DNA from: JACVRW01 sp963771715 | GTDB lineage: Bacteria > Actinomycetota > Thermoleophilia > Solirubrobacterales > Thermoleophilaceae | NCBI GenBank assembly: GCA_963771715.1 | Contig: CAVYUQ010000023.1 | Location: 62,001 to 126,000, forward strand | Reading direction: 5' to 3' | DNA: 64,000 nt | Shown here: piece by piece, positions 34,239 to 43,568 of the stretch | Layout of the letters: every line of letters begins with the position of its first letter | Numbering within the stretch: the stretch's first letter is position 1 | Made by a program: the position numbers and the translations under genes | The notes under the pieces: generated by a model | What the model was told of the DNA's origin: nothing | The model's input: the letters and a program-made list of their open reading frames with translations, nothing else | The model's database searches: none

Positions 34239-35241
34239 AGCGGCGTGGGTCGAACGGCGCAGGGTCCAGGTCGGGCTGCTCGCCGCAAATCAGCTGAGCG
34301 AGCAGCCGGCCGGAGATCGGCCCGAGGCAGACGCCCGCGCCCTCGTGGCCGGTGCTGGTCCAGACGCCGGGCCGGAGCTGGCCGACGGCCGGGAGGCCGT
34401 CGGGGAGCCAGGGCCGGAAGCCGCACCAGCTGCGGGTGACCGGTAACGCGCTCAGCGCGGGGACGAAGCGGGCCGCCCGCTCGAGCATCGCCTGGGTCAC
34501 GGCCTCCCGCACCGTGGGCTCGAAGCCCACACGCTCGCGGCTCGAGCCCACCAGCACCTCGTCGCCGTCGAGCGTCTGCTCCACGACCACGGCGATCGCC
34601 AGGGCCTCGTCGCCAGCCGCGACCGCATCCACGTAGGCCGCCTCGATCAGCTTGTGGCGGATCAGCCCGGGCGGAGCGGCCAGCGCCACGAGCTGCCCCT
34701 TGCGCGGCTCCACCGGCAGGCCGGTGAGCGCGCCGGCCCAGGGCCCGGTGGCCACGACCACGTGCTCGCACGCGAGCCGCTCGCCGCCTTCGAGCGTCAC
34801 GCCGCCCCGCTCCACCGAGGCCACCGCGGCGCCCTCCCGCACGCGCAGCTCGGCGGCGAGCGCGCGCGTGAGGCCGCCCGGATCCACCTGGAGGTCGTCC
34901 GGCTCGTGCAGCACGCGCAAGCCGGGCACGAGCGCCGGCTCGAGCTCCGCGCCGTCCGAGCCCTCGGGGTGGTCCACCAGCAGAGCACCCTTGCGCGTGA
35001 CCCGGGCGGCCGGGAAGCGCTCGCCCAGCTCGAGCCAGAGGTCGCGTCCCAGCAGAGCGAGCTCGCGCTCCGGGCCGGGCGGCTTGTCGCAAACCAGCAC
35101 GTTGCCCTCGCCGACGCCGGTGGTGCCTCCGGAGACCGCGCCACGCTCGAGCAGCAGCACGTCCACGCCGCGCTCCCGGAGGTAGAAGGCCGCCGCCGCG
35201 CCGCAGATCCCGGCGCCGACGACGATTACGTCAGCCGACAC
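34183..35241 (-). CDS. FAD-dependent oxidase, probable cis-4-hydroxy-D-proline oxidase
   Basis: A 352-residue DAO-family flavoenzyme. ADVIVVGAGICGAAAAFYLR is the dinucleotide site, VVVATGPWAGALTGLPVEPR the flavin loop, and GFRPWLPDGLPAVGQL and GHEGAGVCLGPISGRLLAQL the C-terminal FAD motif. Being third in an operon after a DapA-family deaminase and a proline racemase-type epimerase, it most likely oxidises cis-4-hydroxy-D-proline to the imine. The last ~20 residues beyond FDPRRF are poor in family character and overlap the penicillin-acylase gene, so the true end could differ. The GTG start overlaps the epimerase end by 11 bp. Confidence 0.86.
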   Translation of the reverse strand: MSADVIVVGAGICGAAAAFYLRERGVDVLLLERGAVSGGTTGVGEGNVLVCDKPPGPERELALLGRDLWLELGERFPAARVTRKGALLVDHPEGSDGAELEPALVPGLRVLHEPDDLQVDPGGLTRALAAELRVREGAAVASVERGGVTLEGGERLACEHVVVATGPWAGALTGLPVEPRKGQLVALAAPPGLIRHKLIEAAYVDAVAAGDEALAIAVVVEQTLDGDEVLVGSSRERVGFEPTVREAVTQAMLERAARFVPALSALPVTRSWCGFRPWLPDGLPAVGQLRPGVWTSTGHEGAGVCLGPISGRLLAQLICGEQPDLDPAPFDPRRFSVGPASGSRSPAGTSGG

Positions 35242-36211
35242 GGAAGCCGTGCGGGAACGGATCCTCGGGATCGAGCAGGTACTGCCCCATGCCCGTGATC
35301 CACGCGCGGCCGGTGATCTCCGGCACCGCCGCGGGCCGCCCGCCGACGCTCGTCTCCTCGAGCAGCCGACCCGTGAAGCGGGTCCCGATGATCGACTCGT
35401 TCACGAACGGGGCGCCGAGCGCGAGCTCCCCGCGCGACCAGAGCTGCGCCATGCGCGCGCTCGTGCCGGTGCCGCACGGCGAGCGGTCGACCCAGCCGGG
35501 ATGGATCGCCGTGGCCGAGCGGCTGTCGGCTCCATCGCCGCCGGGCGCGGTCCAGACCACGTGGCGGCAGCCGCGGATGTCCGGGTCTTCCGGATGGACC
35601 GGCTCCTCCACCGCCGCCATCAGCGCGAGGCCGGCCTCGATCAGCTCATCCGCCTGCTCGGGCCTCACGGTCAGTCCGACGGAGGCGGCGTCCGCGATCG
35701 CGTAGAAGTTGCCGCCGTAGGCCATGTCGTAGCGCACCCCTCCGGCCTCGGCGTCCGTGGCGTGCAGGAATGAGGGCACGTTCTTCAGCGTCACGGACTT
35801 CGCGCGGCCGTCCTCCACGCGCACCCTCGCCTCGACCAGGCCGGCGGGCACGTCGAGGCGCACGATCGTCTCGGGCTCCTGCACCTCGACCATGCCGGTC
35901 TCCACGAGCACCGTGGCCACGCCGATCGTCCCGTGGCCGCACATCGGGAGGCAGCCGCTGACCTCGATGTAGACGACCCCCCAGTCGGCGTCGTCGCGGC
36001 ACGGCGGCTGGAGGATCGCGCCCGACATCGCTCCGTGGCCGCGCGGCTCGTGCATCAGCAGCGTGCGCACCCAGTCGCGCTCGCGCTCGAAGCGCAGCTT
36101 GCGCTCGAGCATCGTGTCGCCGGGGAGCACCCCCACGCCTCCGGTGATCACGCGCGTGGGCATGCCCTCGGTGTGGGAGTCGACGGCGTGGAAGACGCGG
36201 CCCGCGCGCAT
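35231..36211 (-). CDS. 4-hydroxyproline 2-epimerase (proline racemase family)
   Basis: Epimerises trans-4-hydroxy-L-proline to cis-4-hydroxy-D-proline. The 326-residue protein has FHAVDSHTEGMPTRVITGGV, the first catalytic Cys in LPMCGHGTIG, and the second in DRSPCGTGTSARMAQL. With both Cys present it is a reversible racemase/epimerase rather than the dehydratase (which has Thr). The genomic context, not the sequence alone, points to hydroxyproline rather than proline. The ATG overlaps the preceding stop (TGATG). Confidence 0.9.
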   Translation of the reverse strand: MRAGRVFHAVDSHTEGMPTRVITGGVGVLPGDTMLERKLRFERERDWVRTLLMHEPRGHGAMSGAILQPPCRDDADWGVVYIEVSGCLPMCGHGTIGVATVLVETGMVEVQEPETIVRLDVPAGLVEARVRVEDGRAKSVTLKNVPSFLHATDAEAGGVRYDMAYGGNFYAIADAASVGLTVRPEQADELIEAGLALMAAVEEPVHPEDPDIRGCRHVVWTAPGGDGADSRSATAIHPGWVDRSPCGTGTSARMAQLWSRGELALGAPFVNESIIGTRFTGRLLEETSVGGRPAAVPEITGRAWITGMGQYLLDPEDPFPHGFRVG

Positions 36212-37095
36212 CAGCGCCGGATCGCCGCGGGCTCCAGGGCGGCAACCGCGGCGCGTGCAGTCTCCTGCTCGGCTTCGGTGAGCGGGAGGCGGGGCGGGCG
36301 CGTTGGCCCGCCGTGGCTGCCCGTGAGGTCGAGCGCGGCCTTGAAGTACTGGACCAGCTTCGGCGTCATGTCGAGGCGCGCGAGCGGAAGCAGCCGCAGG
36401 TGGCAGGCGCGGGCAGCCTCCAGATCGCCGTCGGCCACGAGCGACTCGAGCTCGAGGCACAGCTCCGGAGCCACGTTCGCCACCCCCGACACCCAGCCGA
36501 CCGCTCCGGCGGCGTAGCCCTCGAGCGCCCAGTCGTCACCGCCCACGAGCACCTCGAGGCGATCGCCCGCCAGCTCTACGAGGTGAGCGATCCGGCGCGC
36601 GTCGCCCGAGCACTCCTTCACCGCGACGATGCGCTCGTGGCGGTCGGCGAGGCGCACGATCGTCTCCACGGGCAGGTCCTGGCGCGCGGCCTCCGGGTTG
36701 TTGTAGAGCATCACGGGGAGCTCGGTGGCCGCCGTCACGGCGGCGAAGTGCGCATCCAGCTCGCGCTCGTCCGCCACGTAGGTCGTCGGCGGCAGGCACA
36801 TCACGCCGTAGGCCCCGAGCGCCCGGGCCTCCTCTGCGCGGCGCGCCGCGCCCGGGCCGTCCGGCGAAGAGATCCCGACCGTGACCCGCGCGCCGCTCGC
36901 GACAGCTGTCTCGGTGACCACGCGGCGCTCGTCGTCGGAGAGCGCGCCGGCCTCGCCCATCGTCCCGCACACCACCACGTCCTCGATGCCGCGCTCCACC
37001 AGCTTCCGTGCGTTGGCCTCGAGACGGTCGGCCGCGAGCGACAGGTCGTCGTTGAACGGGGTCAGCAGGGCGGGGATCACGGACCGAAACGTCAC
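36211..37095 (-). CDS. DapA/NAL family lyase, probable pyrroline-4-hydroxy-2-carboxylate deaminase
   Basis: A 294-residue (beta/alpha)8 Schiff-base enzyme: GTMGEAGALSDDERRVV (substrate carboxylate loop), Tyr in LPVMLYNNP, and Lys in IVAVKECSGDARRI. Together with the epimerase and the amino-acid oxidase downstream it completes the first three steps of hydroxyproline breakdown, forming alpha-ketoglutarate semialdehyde; the final dehydrogenase is not in the window. The GTG at 37095 is supported by a TAATCT hexamer 7 nt upstream. First gene of the operon. Confidence 0.85.
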   Translation of the reverse strand: MTFRSVIPALLTPFNDDLSLAADRLEANARKLVERGIEDVVVCGTMGEAGALSDDERRVVTETAVASGARVTVGISSPDGPGAARRAEEARALGAYGVMCLPPTTYVADERELDAHFAAVTAATELPVMLYNNPEAARQDLPVETIVRLADRHERIVAVKECSGDARRIAHLVELAGDRLEVLVGGDDWALEGYAAGAVGWVSGVANVAPELCLELESLVADGDLEAARACHLRLLPLARLDMTPKLVQYFKAALDLTGSHGGPTRPPRLPLTEAEQETARAAVAALEPAAIRR

Positions 37096-37102
37096 GCCCG
37101 CG

Positions 37103-37108
37103 AGATTA
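37103..37108 (-). promoter_or_regulatory. -10 element of the hydroxyproline operon
   Basis: TAATCT on the minus strand ends 7 nt before the GTG at 37095, inside the 18-bp gap after the sigma-partner gene. It allows expression independent of the upstream pair. Confidence 0.6.
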
Positions 37109-37113
37109 ACCCC

Positions 37114-38278
37114 CTAGCCGGGGCAGCACCAGCCGGCCACGCGCGGGAAGCCGCCCGCCGAGCCGAGCTCCGCGCTCACGCCGTGGAGCGCGCGGCGCAC
37201 ATGCCCGTCCCGCCCGAGCACGAGCCACTGGTCGGCGTCGCGCCATGCGAGCAGCAGCCGGCGGCCGTCGCGCGACCACGCAAGGCCGGCCACGTCGCCC
37301 TGGAAGAGCCGCCGCGGGGCGCCCGCGCCGCTGAGCGGGACGTCCAGCACGCGGGTGCCGCCGGCACCGCCCACGACCACCGCCGCTCGCCGGCCCGACG
37401 GGTGGAGCGCGAGCTGCCGGGCGGGACCGGGCACGGCCGCGGTACGCAGCACGCTGCCGCTCGCACTCAGGACCGTCACCGAGCGTGACGACAGTGCGAC
37501 AAGCCGCCGAGCGTTGCGCGACCATGCGAGCGAGTGCGCCGCGGCGATTCGCGTCCGCCAGACCGTGCCGCCGGTCGTCACATCCACGGTCTCAATCGCT
37601 CCGTCCGCTGTCGCGTAGGCAAGGACGCGGTCGCTCCGTGGCCGCCATGCGGGTGTGACCGCGGCCGCCCGGCGGCGGACCAAGCGGTCGGTGGCAGGAT
37701 CGCCCGTGCCCTCGACCACGCGCAGCGTCGGACCCTCGAGGTAGGCGACCGCAAAGCCGGGCCCCATGCTCCAGGCCGGGTGGTGCACACGGCGCGGCCG
37801 CACGAGCGTCCACTTCACAATCCCGGTCGGCTTAACGGCTGTGAGCCGGCGACCGCGGACGCCCACGACGTGGAGGCCACGCGGCGACCACCCCGCGTCC
37901 GAGAACGAGCCCAACCACTGCGAGCCGCCTTTCGAGTCGATCGCGTACGCGCCGGTGCGCGAGATCGTCAGTACCGGCCCGCCCGGGAGGCAGGCCGGCG
38001 AACGCGGGCCGGGCGGAGTCGTCGCGATCCGCGAAGCGGTCTCCGATCCAGTCGCCCACCTCGGCACCCGCGGGCGTGAGCGCGGCCACCAGGCCGGCGC
38101 AGAGCAGCGCCATCACGAGCGCTAGCCGAAGCAGGGGCCGCCTCGGCCGCCTGGCCGGGGCGCGCTCGGCGAGCGCGGCCTCCAGGACGGGCCAGCTGCG
38201 CGCCGCGGCCTCGCCCTCACCGGGCAGCGGCTGCTCGCGGAGCCGGCTGCGAAGGCGCTCCTCGGTCGCCGGGCTCAC
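37114..38278 (-). pseudogene. membrane protein with WD40/PD40-like beta-propeller, sigma-factor partner, one frameshift
   Basis: About 387 residues: a cytoplasmic N-terminus (EERLRSRLREQPLPGEGEAA), a membrane helix (LLRLALVMALLCAGLVAAL), then an extracytoplasmic part with repeated beta-propeller-like blades (LGSFSDAGWSPRGLHVVGV, LAWSRNARRLVALSSRSV, GLAWSRDGRRLLLAWRDA). The frame breaks near 37985, where GLPPGGPVLTISRTGAYAID is split. The GTG start overlaps the sigma factor stop (GTGA). The layout suggests an anti-sigma or signal-sensing partner, but no zinc anti-sigma motif is visible. Confidence 0.75.
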
Positions 38279-38893
38279 GCCTCCGCCTCCTCAAGCAGCT
38301 CGCCGAGCCGGTCGAGCGCCCGGCGCAGGCGCGAGTTCACGGTGCCGCGCGGCATGTCGAGCGCACGGGCGATCTCTCCCGGCGTGTAATCGAACAGGAA
38401 GCGCAGCGCGACGACGGCGCGGTGCTCTGGGGCTGAGCTCCCGCATGGCCGCCACCACGTCGTTCGAGAGCGGGGTGGCCGGAGGGTCCGGCGGGGCCTC
38501 CGCGGAGTCGGCGGCCGCGGCGTCCACCTCGCGTCGCAGCGATCGCGCGCGCGTGACGTCGATTGCGCGGTTCACCACGATCCGGTGCATCCAGGGCCCG
38601 AACGGGCGGCGGCGGTCGAAGCGGTCGATGGCGCGCACCGCGGCCAGGAATGCCTCCTGGGCGATGTCCTCGGCCGCGGCCGCGTCGTGGACCACGAGGT
38701 ACGCCGCCCGGTACGCATGCGGCCACTCGCGCCGGAAGAGCTCCTCGAGCGCCTCCGCCGAGCCGCGCTGAACGTCGCGGACGAGCCGCCGCTCACGCAG
38801 GCGCTCCGCCGCGTCGCTCCGCGCGGCGCGCGCGAGCAGGCTCGCCTTCCCGGGCGTGACGGGCACGAAGGCCGCTGGCCGGTCGCCGGTCAT
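38275..38893 (-). pseudogene. ECF-type RNA polymerase sigma factor, one frameshift
   Basis: About 205 residues. Region 2 is complete: LVRDVQRGSAEALEELFRRE, AYLVVHDAAAAEDIAQEAFL, FGPWMHRIVVNRAIDVTRAR. One extra A near 38428 breaks the link to region 4, which reads HRAVVALRFLFDYTPGEIAR and LDMPRGTVNSRLRRALDRLG in the next frame. Directs transcription of an unknown stress regulon; its partner gene starts inside its stop codon. As the lesion falls between the two functional regions in a C run, a read error is likely. Confidence 0.85.
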
Positions 38894-38976
38894 CGCTGCC
38901 GCAGAGCTTCTCACGCGATCCACCCGTCTTGATACGCCGGAGCGCACGCAAGAGGTCCCAACCCTCAACCACCCTC

Positions 38977-38994
38977 AAGGGGGTCTGACCCCTT
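38977..38994. repeat. AAGGGGGTCTGACCCCTT palindrome
   Basis: An 18-bp imperfect palindrome directly before the -10 hexamer of the HExxH gene. It resembles short REP-like palindromes with a GGGGTC-GACCCC core; only one copy is present here. It could also be an operator. Confidence 0.4.
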
Positions 38995-38999
38995 ATGTT
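38994..38999 (+). promoter_or_regulatory. -10 element of the HExxH gene
   Basis: TATGTT ends 6 nt before the GTG at 39006, predicting a leaderless mRNA and fixing the start. Confidence 0.5.
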
Positions 39000-39005
39000 C
39001 GGCGG

Positions 39006-39758
39006 GTGTCCTGGGAGGAGTCGCACTCGCCCACGTTCTCGGCTCGCCACGACTCGTCGCAGCGGGCGGAGGCCGCCGCCGTGCTCCAGTCGCTGGAGGC
39101 ATTCCGCGAGGAGGTGGATGGGCTCTTCGGGCACGCGCCGAGCGACATCGCCGTGGTGCTCCACCCCCGCGCGGCCGCGCTCGCGCTGGCGCACCCATGG
39201 CTCCCGCTCGCACGAACCGTCGCCGCGCCGGCGAGCCGCCGCTACTTCGCGGGCTGGTTCAGCGAGAGGGACATCCACGTGCTCTCGTCCCCCGCGCTCG
39301 AGCGCCGCGCCTCGAAGGTGCCCGGCTCGCGCGAGGCCCTGCTGCTCTCTCCGCTCCACGAGTACTCGCACCTCGTGATTGGCGCGAACAACCCGGACCT
39401 GCCGCCGCCGTTCTCGCCCGCCGCGTTCCGGCGCTACGTGCGCTGGGCGTGGCTCTGCGAGGGCGGAGCCGTGTGGCTGTCCGGCCAGACCCCGTACCTG
39501 CGCGCGGCGATCGTGCGCCGGCTGCGCGAGGGCGGCCGGCCCGAATTCCCGCCCTCGGCCCGCGACGCCATGCTGCTCGGCGGCACCATCTTCAGCATGC
39601 TCGAGCGCGAGGGCGGCCCGGCCGCGGCGGTCGCGCTCGCCACCAGCCCGCTCGACGAGCACGGTGCGCGCGCGGTCCTCGTGGACGCCTTTGGGCGCCC
39701 GCTTGCGGCGGTCGAGCGCGACTGGCGCGCCGAGCTCGACTCGCTTTCAGCCTCGTAG
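39006..39758 (+). CDS. putative gluzincin-like metallohydrolase (HExxH)
   Basis: A 250-residue protein without a signal peptide. The zinc motif HEYSHLVIG lies near residue 120, and about 30 residues later WLCEGGAVWLSGQTP supplies the Glu of a gluzincin (HExxH ... E), the pattern of peptidase-MA-like proteins. The C-terminal part has the Asp/Arg-rich helices common to these proteins (DAFGRPLAAVERDWRAELDS). Specific family not recognised. Divergent from the sigma factor; its 3' end overlaps the convergent GGDEF gene by 12 bp. Confidence 0.75.
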   Translation: MSWEESHSPTFSARHDSSQRAEAAAVLQSLEAFREEVDGLFGHAPSDIAVVLHPRAAALALAHPWLPLARTVAAPASRRYFAGWFSERDIHVLSSPALERRASKVPGSREALLLSPLHEYSHLVIGANNPDLPPPFSPAAFRRYVRWAWLCEGGAVWLSGQTPYLRAAIVRRLREGGRPEFPPSARDAMLLGGTIFSMLEREGGPAAAVALATSPLDEHGARAVLVDAFGRPLAAVERDWRAELDSLSAS

Positions 39759-40680
39759 CGACGACGCGCGGAGCGGGGTTCCGCGCGGCCCCTCGTGCTT
39801 GCCGTGCAGCAGCGCCTCGTCGGCGCGGGCGATGAGCATCGTCGGCGAGTCGCCCTCGCGCCACTCCGCCACGCCCGCGGTGGCCAGCGTCTCCTCGCCC
39901 CCAAAGCCGAGCTGGCCGAGCCTGCCCCGGATCTCGCCTAGACCGCGGGCCACGACATCCACCGCCACGTCCTCGCTGGCGTCGAGGGCGATGATCGCGA
40001 ACTCGTCGCCGCCGTAGCGCGCGACGACGTCGTACGCCCTCACGCTGTCGCGCAACGCGGCAGCCACGTGCTTCAGCACCGCGTCGCCCGCCTGGTGCCC
40101 GTGCTGCTCGTTCACCAGCTTGAAGTCGTCCAGGTCCACGATCGCGAGCGAGAGACCGTGGCCCGTCCGGCGGCAGCGCTCGATCTCGCGCCGCAGCGTG
40201 TCCTGCATCGCCGCGTGGTTGAGGCAGCCGGTGAGGCCATCCGTGCGGGCGGCGAGCGCCAGCTCGGCGTGCGTCAGGGCGTTGCGGTACGCGCCCGCCG
40301 ACAGGTCGGCGAAATGTTCGAGCAGCTCGAGGACTCCGTCCTCGACGCGGCGCGCTCGCGAACTCCACGACGAGGGCCCCGCGCAGCTCCCCGTCCCAGC
40401 TCATCGGCACGGCCAGCGAGGTCTCGGCGGTCACAGGCTCGCCCCGCTCCGCGACCGCCGCGACGATGCCCTCCCCGGCCGCTCCGATGGCCTCCCCCGG
40501 GCGGCCGTAGGTGGCCTCCAGCCGAAGCGCTTCCCCGCTGCCGCGCAGGAAGACGTCCGCCCGCTCGGCGCCGGCGACTCGCCTCGCCTGTTCGCACACC
40601 CTCACGAGGAGCCTGCTCGGGTCGAGCGTCTGGTTCAGGCTGCGCGCGGCGTCCAGCAGACGGGACACGCCCTCCTGCAC
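39747..40680 (-). pseudogene. GAF-GGDEF diguanylate cyclase, one frameshift
   Basis: About 310 residues. The N-terminal GAF domain (LLDAARSLNQTLDPSRLLVR, VAERGEPVTAETSLAVPMSW) is linked by a coiled segment to a GGDEF domain: LSLAIVDLDDFKLVNEQHGH, then RAYDVVARYGGDEFAII. The A-site GGDEF is intact and RxxD five residues before it is the allosteric I-site, so an active, product-inhibited c-di-GMP synthase is predicted. The frame breaks near 40351-40362 between the domains. A GTG start lies 2 bp after the acyl-CoA dehydrogenase stop. Confidence 0.85.
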
Positions 40681-40682
40681 GG

Positions 40683-41831
40683 CTACAGCCCGAGCGTCTT
40701 CGCGATGATGTTCTTCTGGATCTCGGAGGTGCCGCCGTAGATGGTGGTCACGACCGCGCTCCGGAGGTGCCGTTCCATGGGGTACTCCTTCGCGTAGCCG
40801 TAGCCGCCCATGATCTGAACGCCCTCGAGCGCCACGCGCTTGGCGAGCTCCGTGGCCGCGAGCTTCGCCATCGAGGCCTCCTGGGGAAGCATCCGGCTCG
40901 GGTCGTCGTCGGTTAGCGACGCCACCCAGCGCACGAGCAGCCGCACCTGCGCGATGTCGGTCGCCATCTCCGCGAACTTGTGCGAGAGCGCCTGGAACGA
41001 GCCGATCGGGCGCCCGAACTGGCGCCGCTCCTTCGCGTACGCGAGAGCGTCCTCGAACGCGCGCTGTGCGAGCCCGAGCGACGTGGCCGCGAGGATCGTC
41101 CGCTCGTAGTTGAGGCCGGCCATCAGCTGGGTCCAGCCGCCGCCCTCGGTGCCGAGCAGGGCGTCCTCCGGCACGCGCACGCCGTCGAGGTGGATCTCGT
41201 TCGTCTCCTCGCCGCCCAGCGTCGCGATCGGAGTGATCGTCATCCCGGGCGCGTCGCGCGGCACCAGGATCATCGACATGTCCTCGTGGCGCTCGCCCTC
41301 GCCGGTGCGGCAGACGATCAGGGTGTGGCTCGCCTTGTGGGCGTACGAGCACCACATCTTCGCCCCGTCGAGCACCCACTCGCCGTCCTCCAGCCGCGCC
41401 CGCGTCTTCAGGGCCGCGACGTCTGAGCCCGCGTCCGGCTCGGACATCGCGATGGCCAGCGTCCCGCCCTTCACCACGCGCCCGAACATGTCGCGCTTCT
41501 GCTCCTCGGTCCCGAAGCGGTTCAGCGCCCCGACCACGATCAGCGTGACCCCGTAGCCCGCCACCGGGATCTGGCCGCGCGTGAACTCCTCGAGGAACAG
41601 CGTGGCGTCGAGGAACGAGCCGCCCGAGCCGCCGTACTCCTCGGGGATCTGAAGCCCGTACCAGCCGAGCTCGCCCATCCGCGCGGCCACCTCGTCCGAG
41701 TGGCCGTCGTGCTCGGGCCGGTCGAACTTCTCGCGCGCGGCGAAGTCGCGGATCGCCTCGACGAACGCGCGCTGCTCCTCGGTGAGGCCGCGGTCGGCGG
41801 TGGCGGTGAGGGTGGCGGCGCTCGTGCTCAA
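40683..41831 (-). CDS. acyl-CoA dehydrogenase
   Basis: A 382-residue FAD enzyme that introduces the alpha-beta double bond of acyl-CoA in beta-oxidation. Motifs: YGLQIPEEYGGSGGSFLDAT, LAIAMSEPDAGSDVAALKTR, NYERTILAATSLGLAQRAFE and the C-terminal QIMGGYGYAKEYPMERHLRS with TIYGGTSEIQKNIIAKTLGL. The catalytic Glu position is filled by the YGGTSEIQ segment typical of short-chain members. Starts at a TTG in a TTGA overlap with the preceding dehydrogenase gene. Confidence 0.93.
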   Translation of the reverse strand: MSTSAATLTATADRGLTEEQRAFVEAIRDFAAREKFDRPEHDGHSDEVAARMGELGWYGLQIPEEYGGSGGSFLDATLFLEEFTRGQIPVAGYGVTLIVVGALNRFGTEEQKRDMFGRVVKGGTLAIAMSEPDAGSDVAALKTRARLEDGEWVLDGAKMWCSYAHKASHTLIVCRTGEGERHEDMSMILVPRDAPGMTITPIATLGGEETNEIHLDGVRVPEDALLGTEGGGWTQLMAGLNYERTILAATSLGLAQRAFEDALAYAKERRQFGRPIGSFQALSHKFAEMATDIAQVRLLVRWVASLTDDDPSRMLPQEASMAKLAATELAKRVALEGVQIMGGYGYAKEYPMERHLRSAVVTTIYGGTSEIQKNIIAKTLGL

Positions 41832-43048
41832 GCTTCCACGGTCTCCCGCGGCTTGAAGCGGTTCAGCTCGCGCATCGCGATCACCATCTTGTGCACCTCG
41901 TCCGGCCCGTCGGCGATGCGGAGCCAGCGGCCCTGGCGCCACGCTGCCGCGAGCGGCGTGTCGTCCGACATGCCGAGCGCGCCGTGTACCTGCATGGCCC
42001 TGTCGAGCACGCGCTGGTGCATCTGCGCGGCGATCACCTTGATCATCGAGATGTCCTGGCGCGCCGCGCGCTTGCCCTCGGTGTCCATCCTCCAGGCCGC
42101 GTGCAGGACCATCAGGCGCGCGGAGTCGATCTCCATGCGCGACTTCGCGATGAAGTCCTGGACGAACTGCTTCTCGGCCAGCGGCCCGCCGAAGGCCTGG
42201 CGGTCGTGCGCGCGCCGGCACATCAGCTCGAAGGCGCGCTCGGCCGAGCCGATCGCGCGCATGCAGTGGTGGATGCGGCCGGGGCCGAGCCGGTCCTGCG
42301 CGATCGCGAAGCCGCCGCCGCGCTCGCCGAGCAGGTTGTGTGCCGGCACGCGACAGTCCTCGTAGCGCACCTCCCAGTGGCCGGGGCCCTCGTCGTGGCC
42401 CATCACGGGCACGGGCCGGATCCCCTCGAAGCCGGGCGTGTCCACCGGCACGAGGATCATGCTCGCGCGCTTGTGGGGCGGCGCGTCGGGGTCGGTCACG
42501 ACCATGGCGATGGCCAGCGAGGCGCCGTTGTAGCCGGAGGTGAACCACTTGTGGCCGTTGATCACCCACTCCTCGCCGTCGAGCTCCGCGCGTGAGATCA
42601 ATCCGGTGGGATCGGAACCGGCGCTCTCGGGCTCGGTCATCGAGAAGCAGGAGCGGATCTCGCCGTCGAGCAGCGGCTGGAGCCAGCGCTCCTGCTGCTC
42701 GTCCGTGCCGTGCTCGGCGAGGATCTCCATGTTGCCCGTGTCGGGCGCCGCGCAGTTGAAGACCATCGGCGCGACGCCGCTCCTGCCCATCAGCTCGCAC
42801 AGCATCCCGTACTCCCAGTTGGTGAGCCCGGGGCCGAAGCGGTCGTCCGGCAGGAACAGGTTCCAGAGGCCCTCGCCCTTGGCGCGCTCGCGCAGCTCGA
42901 CCAGGATCTCGGGGTACGCGACTCCCGGGCGCACCTCCCTGTCGAGCGCCTCGACCGCCTCCCGCTCGACGGGGTCGACGTGCTCCTCCATGAAGTCCCG
43001 AATGCGGTCCAGGAGCGAGGCAACTCGGTCGGATGGTGCGAAATCCAT
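41828..43048 (-). CDS. acyl-CoA dehydrogenase, ACAD10/11-like
   Basis: A 406-residue flavoprotein more similar to the ACAD10/11 branch: a long N-terminal helix bundle (FMEEHVDPVEREAVEALDRE), LFLPDDRFGPGLTNWEYGML, SMTEPESAGSDPTGLISRAE, VINGHKWFTSGYNGASLAIA and LGPGRIHHCMRAIGSAERAF. This branch handles long or 4-hydroxy-acyl-CoA in characterised cases. Its pairing with a second dehydrogenase in one operon suggests substrate-range partitioning. The ATG lies 9 nt after a TAGGCT hexamer. Confidence 0.92.
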   Translation of the reverse strand: MDFAPSDRVASLLDRIRDFMEEHVDPVEREAVEALDREVRPGVAYPEILVELRERAKGEGLWNLFLPDDRFGPGLTNWEYGMLCELMGRSGVAPMVFNCAAPDTGNMEILAEHGTDEQQERWLQPLLDGEIRSCFSMTEPESAGSDPTGLISRAELDGEEWVINGHKWFTSGYNGASLAIAMVVTDPDAPPHKRASMILVPVDTPGFEGIRPVPVMGHDEGPGHWEVRYEDCRVPAHNLLGERGGGFAIAQDRLGPGRIHHCMRAIGSAERAFELMCRRAHDRQAFGGPLAEKQFVQDFIAKSRMEIDSARLMVLHAAWRMDTEGKRAARQDISMIKVIAAQMHQRVLDRAMQVHGALGMSDDTPLAAAWRQGRWLRIADGPDEVHKMVIAMRELNRFKPRETVEA

Positions 43049-43070
43049 GGCCCGCGGAGCCTACCGAGCG

Positions 43071-43568
43071 TCAGACGCCCTGGAACGCCAGCCACGCCAC
43101 CAGCGCGGTCGCGCCGCCGCCGAGCGCTATCGCCGCCGCGAGCAGAAGCGGTCGGGGGCCGCGGCGCTCGCCGGTCGTGGGGGCCATGTCGGCCTGGAGC
43201 AGCACCTCGTGAGCCGTCTGGGCACCGGCTGACGGGACCAGCACGTCGCGCGGCCCCGCGGCGAGGAAGTCAGGCACGTCGAAGCCGGCGCTGCGGCGCA
43301 GGATGCTCGGCACGCCCCACTCGAGCAGCAGTCCCTGGATCAGCTCGGCCTCGGCCTGGTTGCGCCCGCCGGCCACGCGCACGAGCTCGCCCTCGGTGAA
43401 GGCTGGATCGATCTTGCGGGCACGACCGTGCGCGTCGCTCAGCGGCGCGTCGAGCTGCTCGGCGCCCGGCCGCACCAGCGGCATGCCGCAGGCCGGGCAG
43501 AAGCTCGCGCCGGAGTCGTCCTCGCGGCCGCAGCCGGGGCAGGCGAGCGGCTGGTCAGCCGTCGACAT
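43071..43568 (-). CDS. zinc-ribbon, DUF2007 membrane protein
   Basis: A 165-residue protein: an N-terminal zinc ribbon with two CxxC pairs (CPGCGREDDSGASFCPACG), a DUF2007 signal-transducing-type domain (GELVRVAGGRNQAEAELIQG, LLLEWGVPSILRRSAG), and a C-terminal membrane helix (LLLAAAIALGGGATALVAWL). A tail-anchored orientation with a cytosolic ribbon is likely. It overlaps the JAMM peptidase gene by 14 bp, so the two are co-transcribed; function unknown. Confidence 0.82.
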   Translation of the reverse strand: MSTADQPLACPGCGREDDSGASFCPACGMPLVRPGAEQLDAPLSDAHGRARKIDPAFTEGELVRVAGGRNQAEAELIQGLLLEWGVPSILRRSAGFDVPDFLAAGPRDVLVPSAGAQTAHEVLLQADMAPTTGERRGPRPLLLAAAIALGGGATALVAWLAFQGV

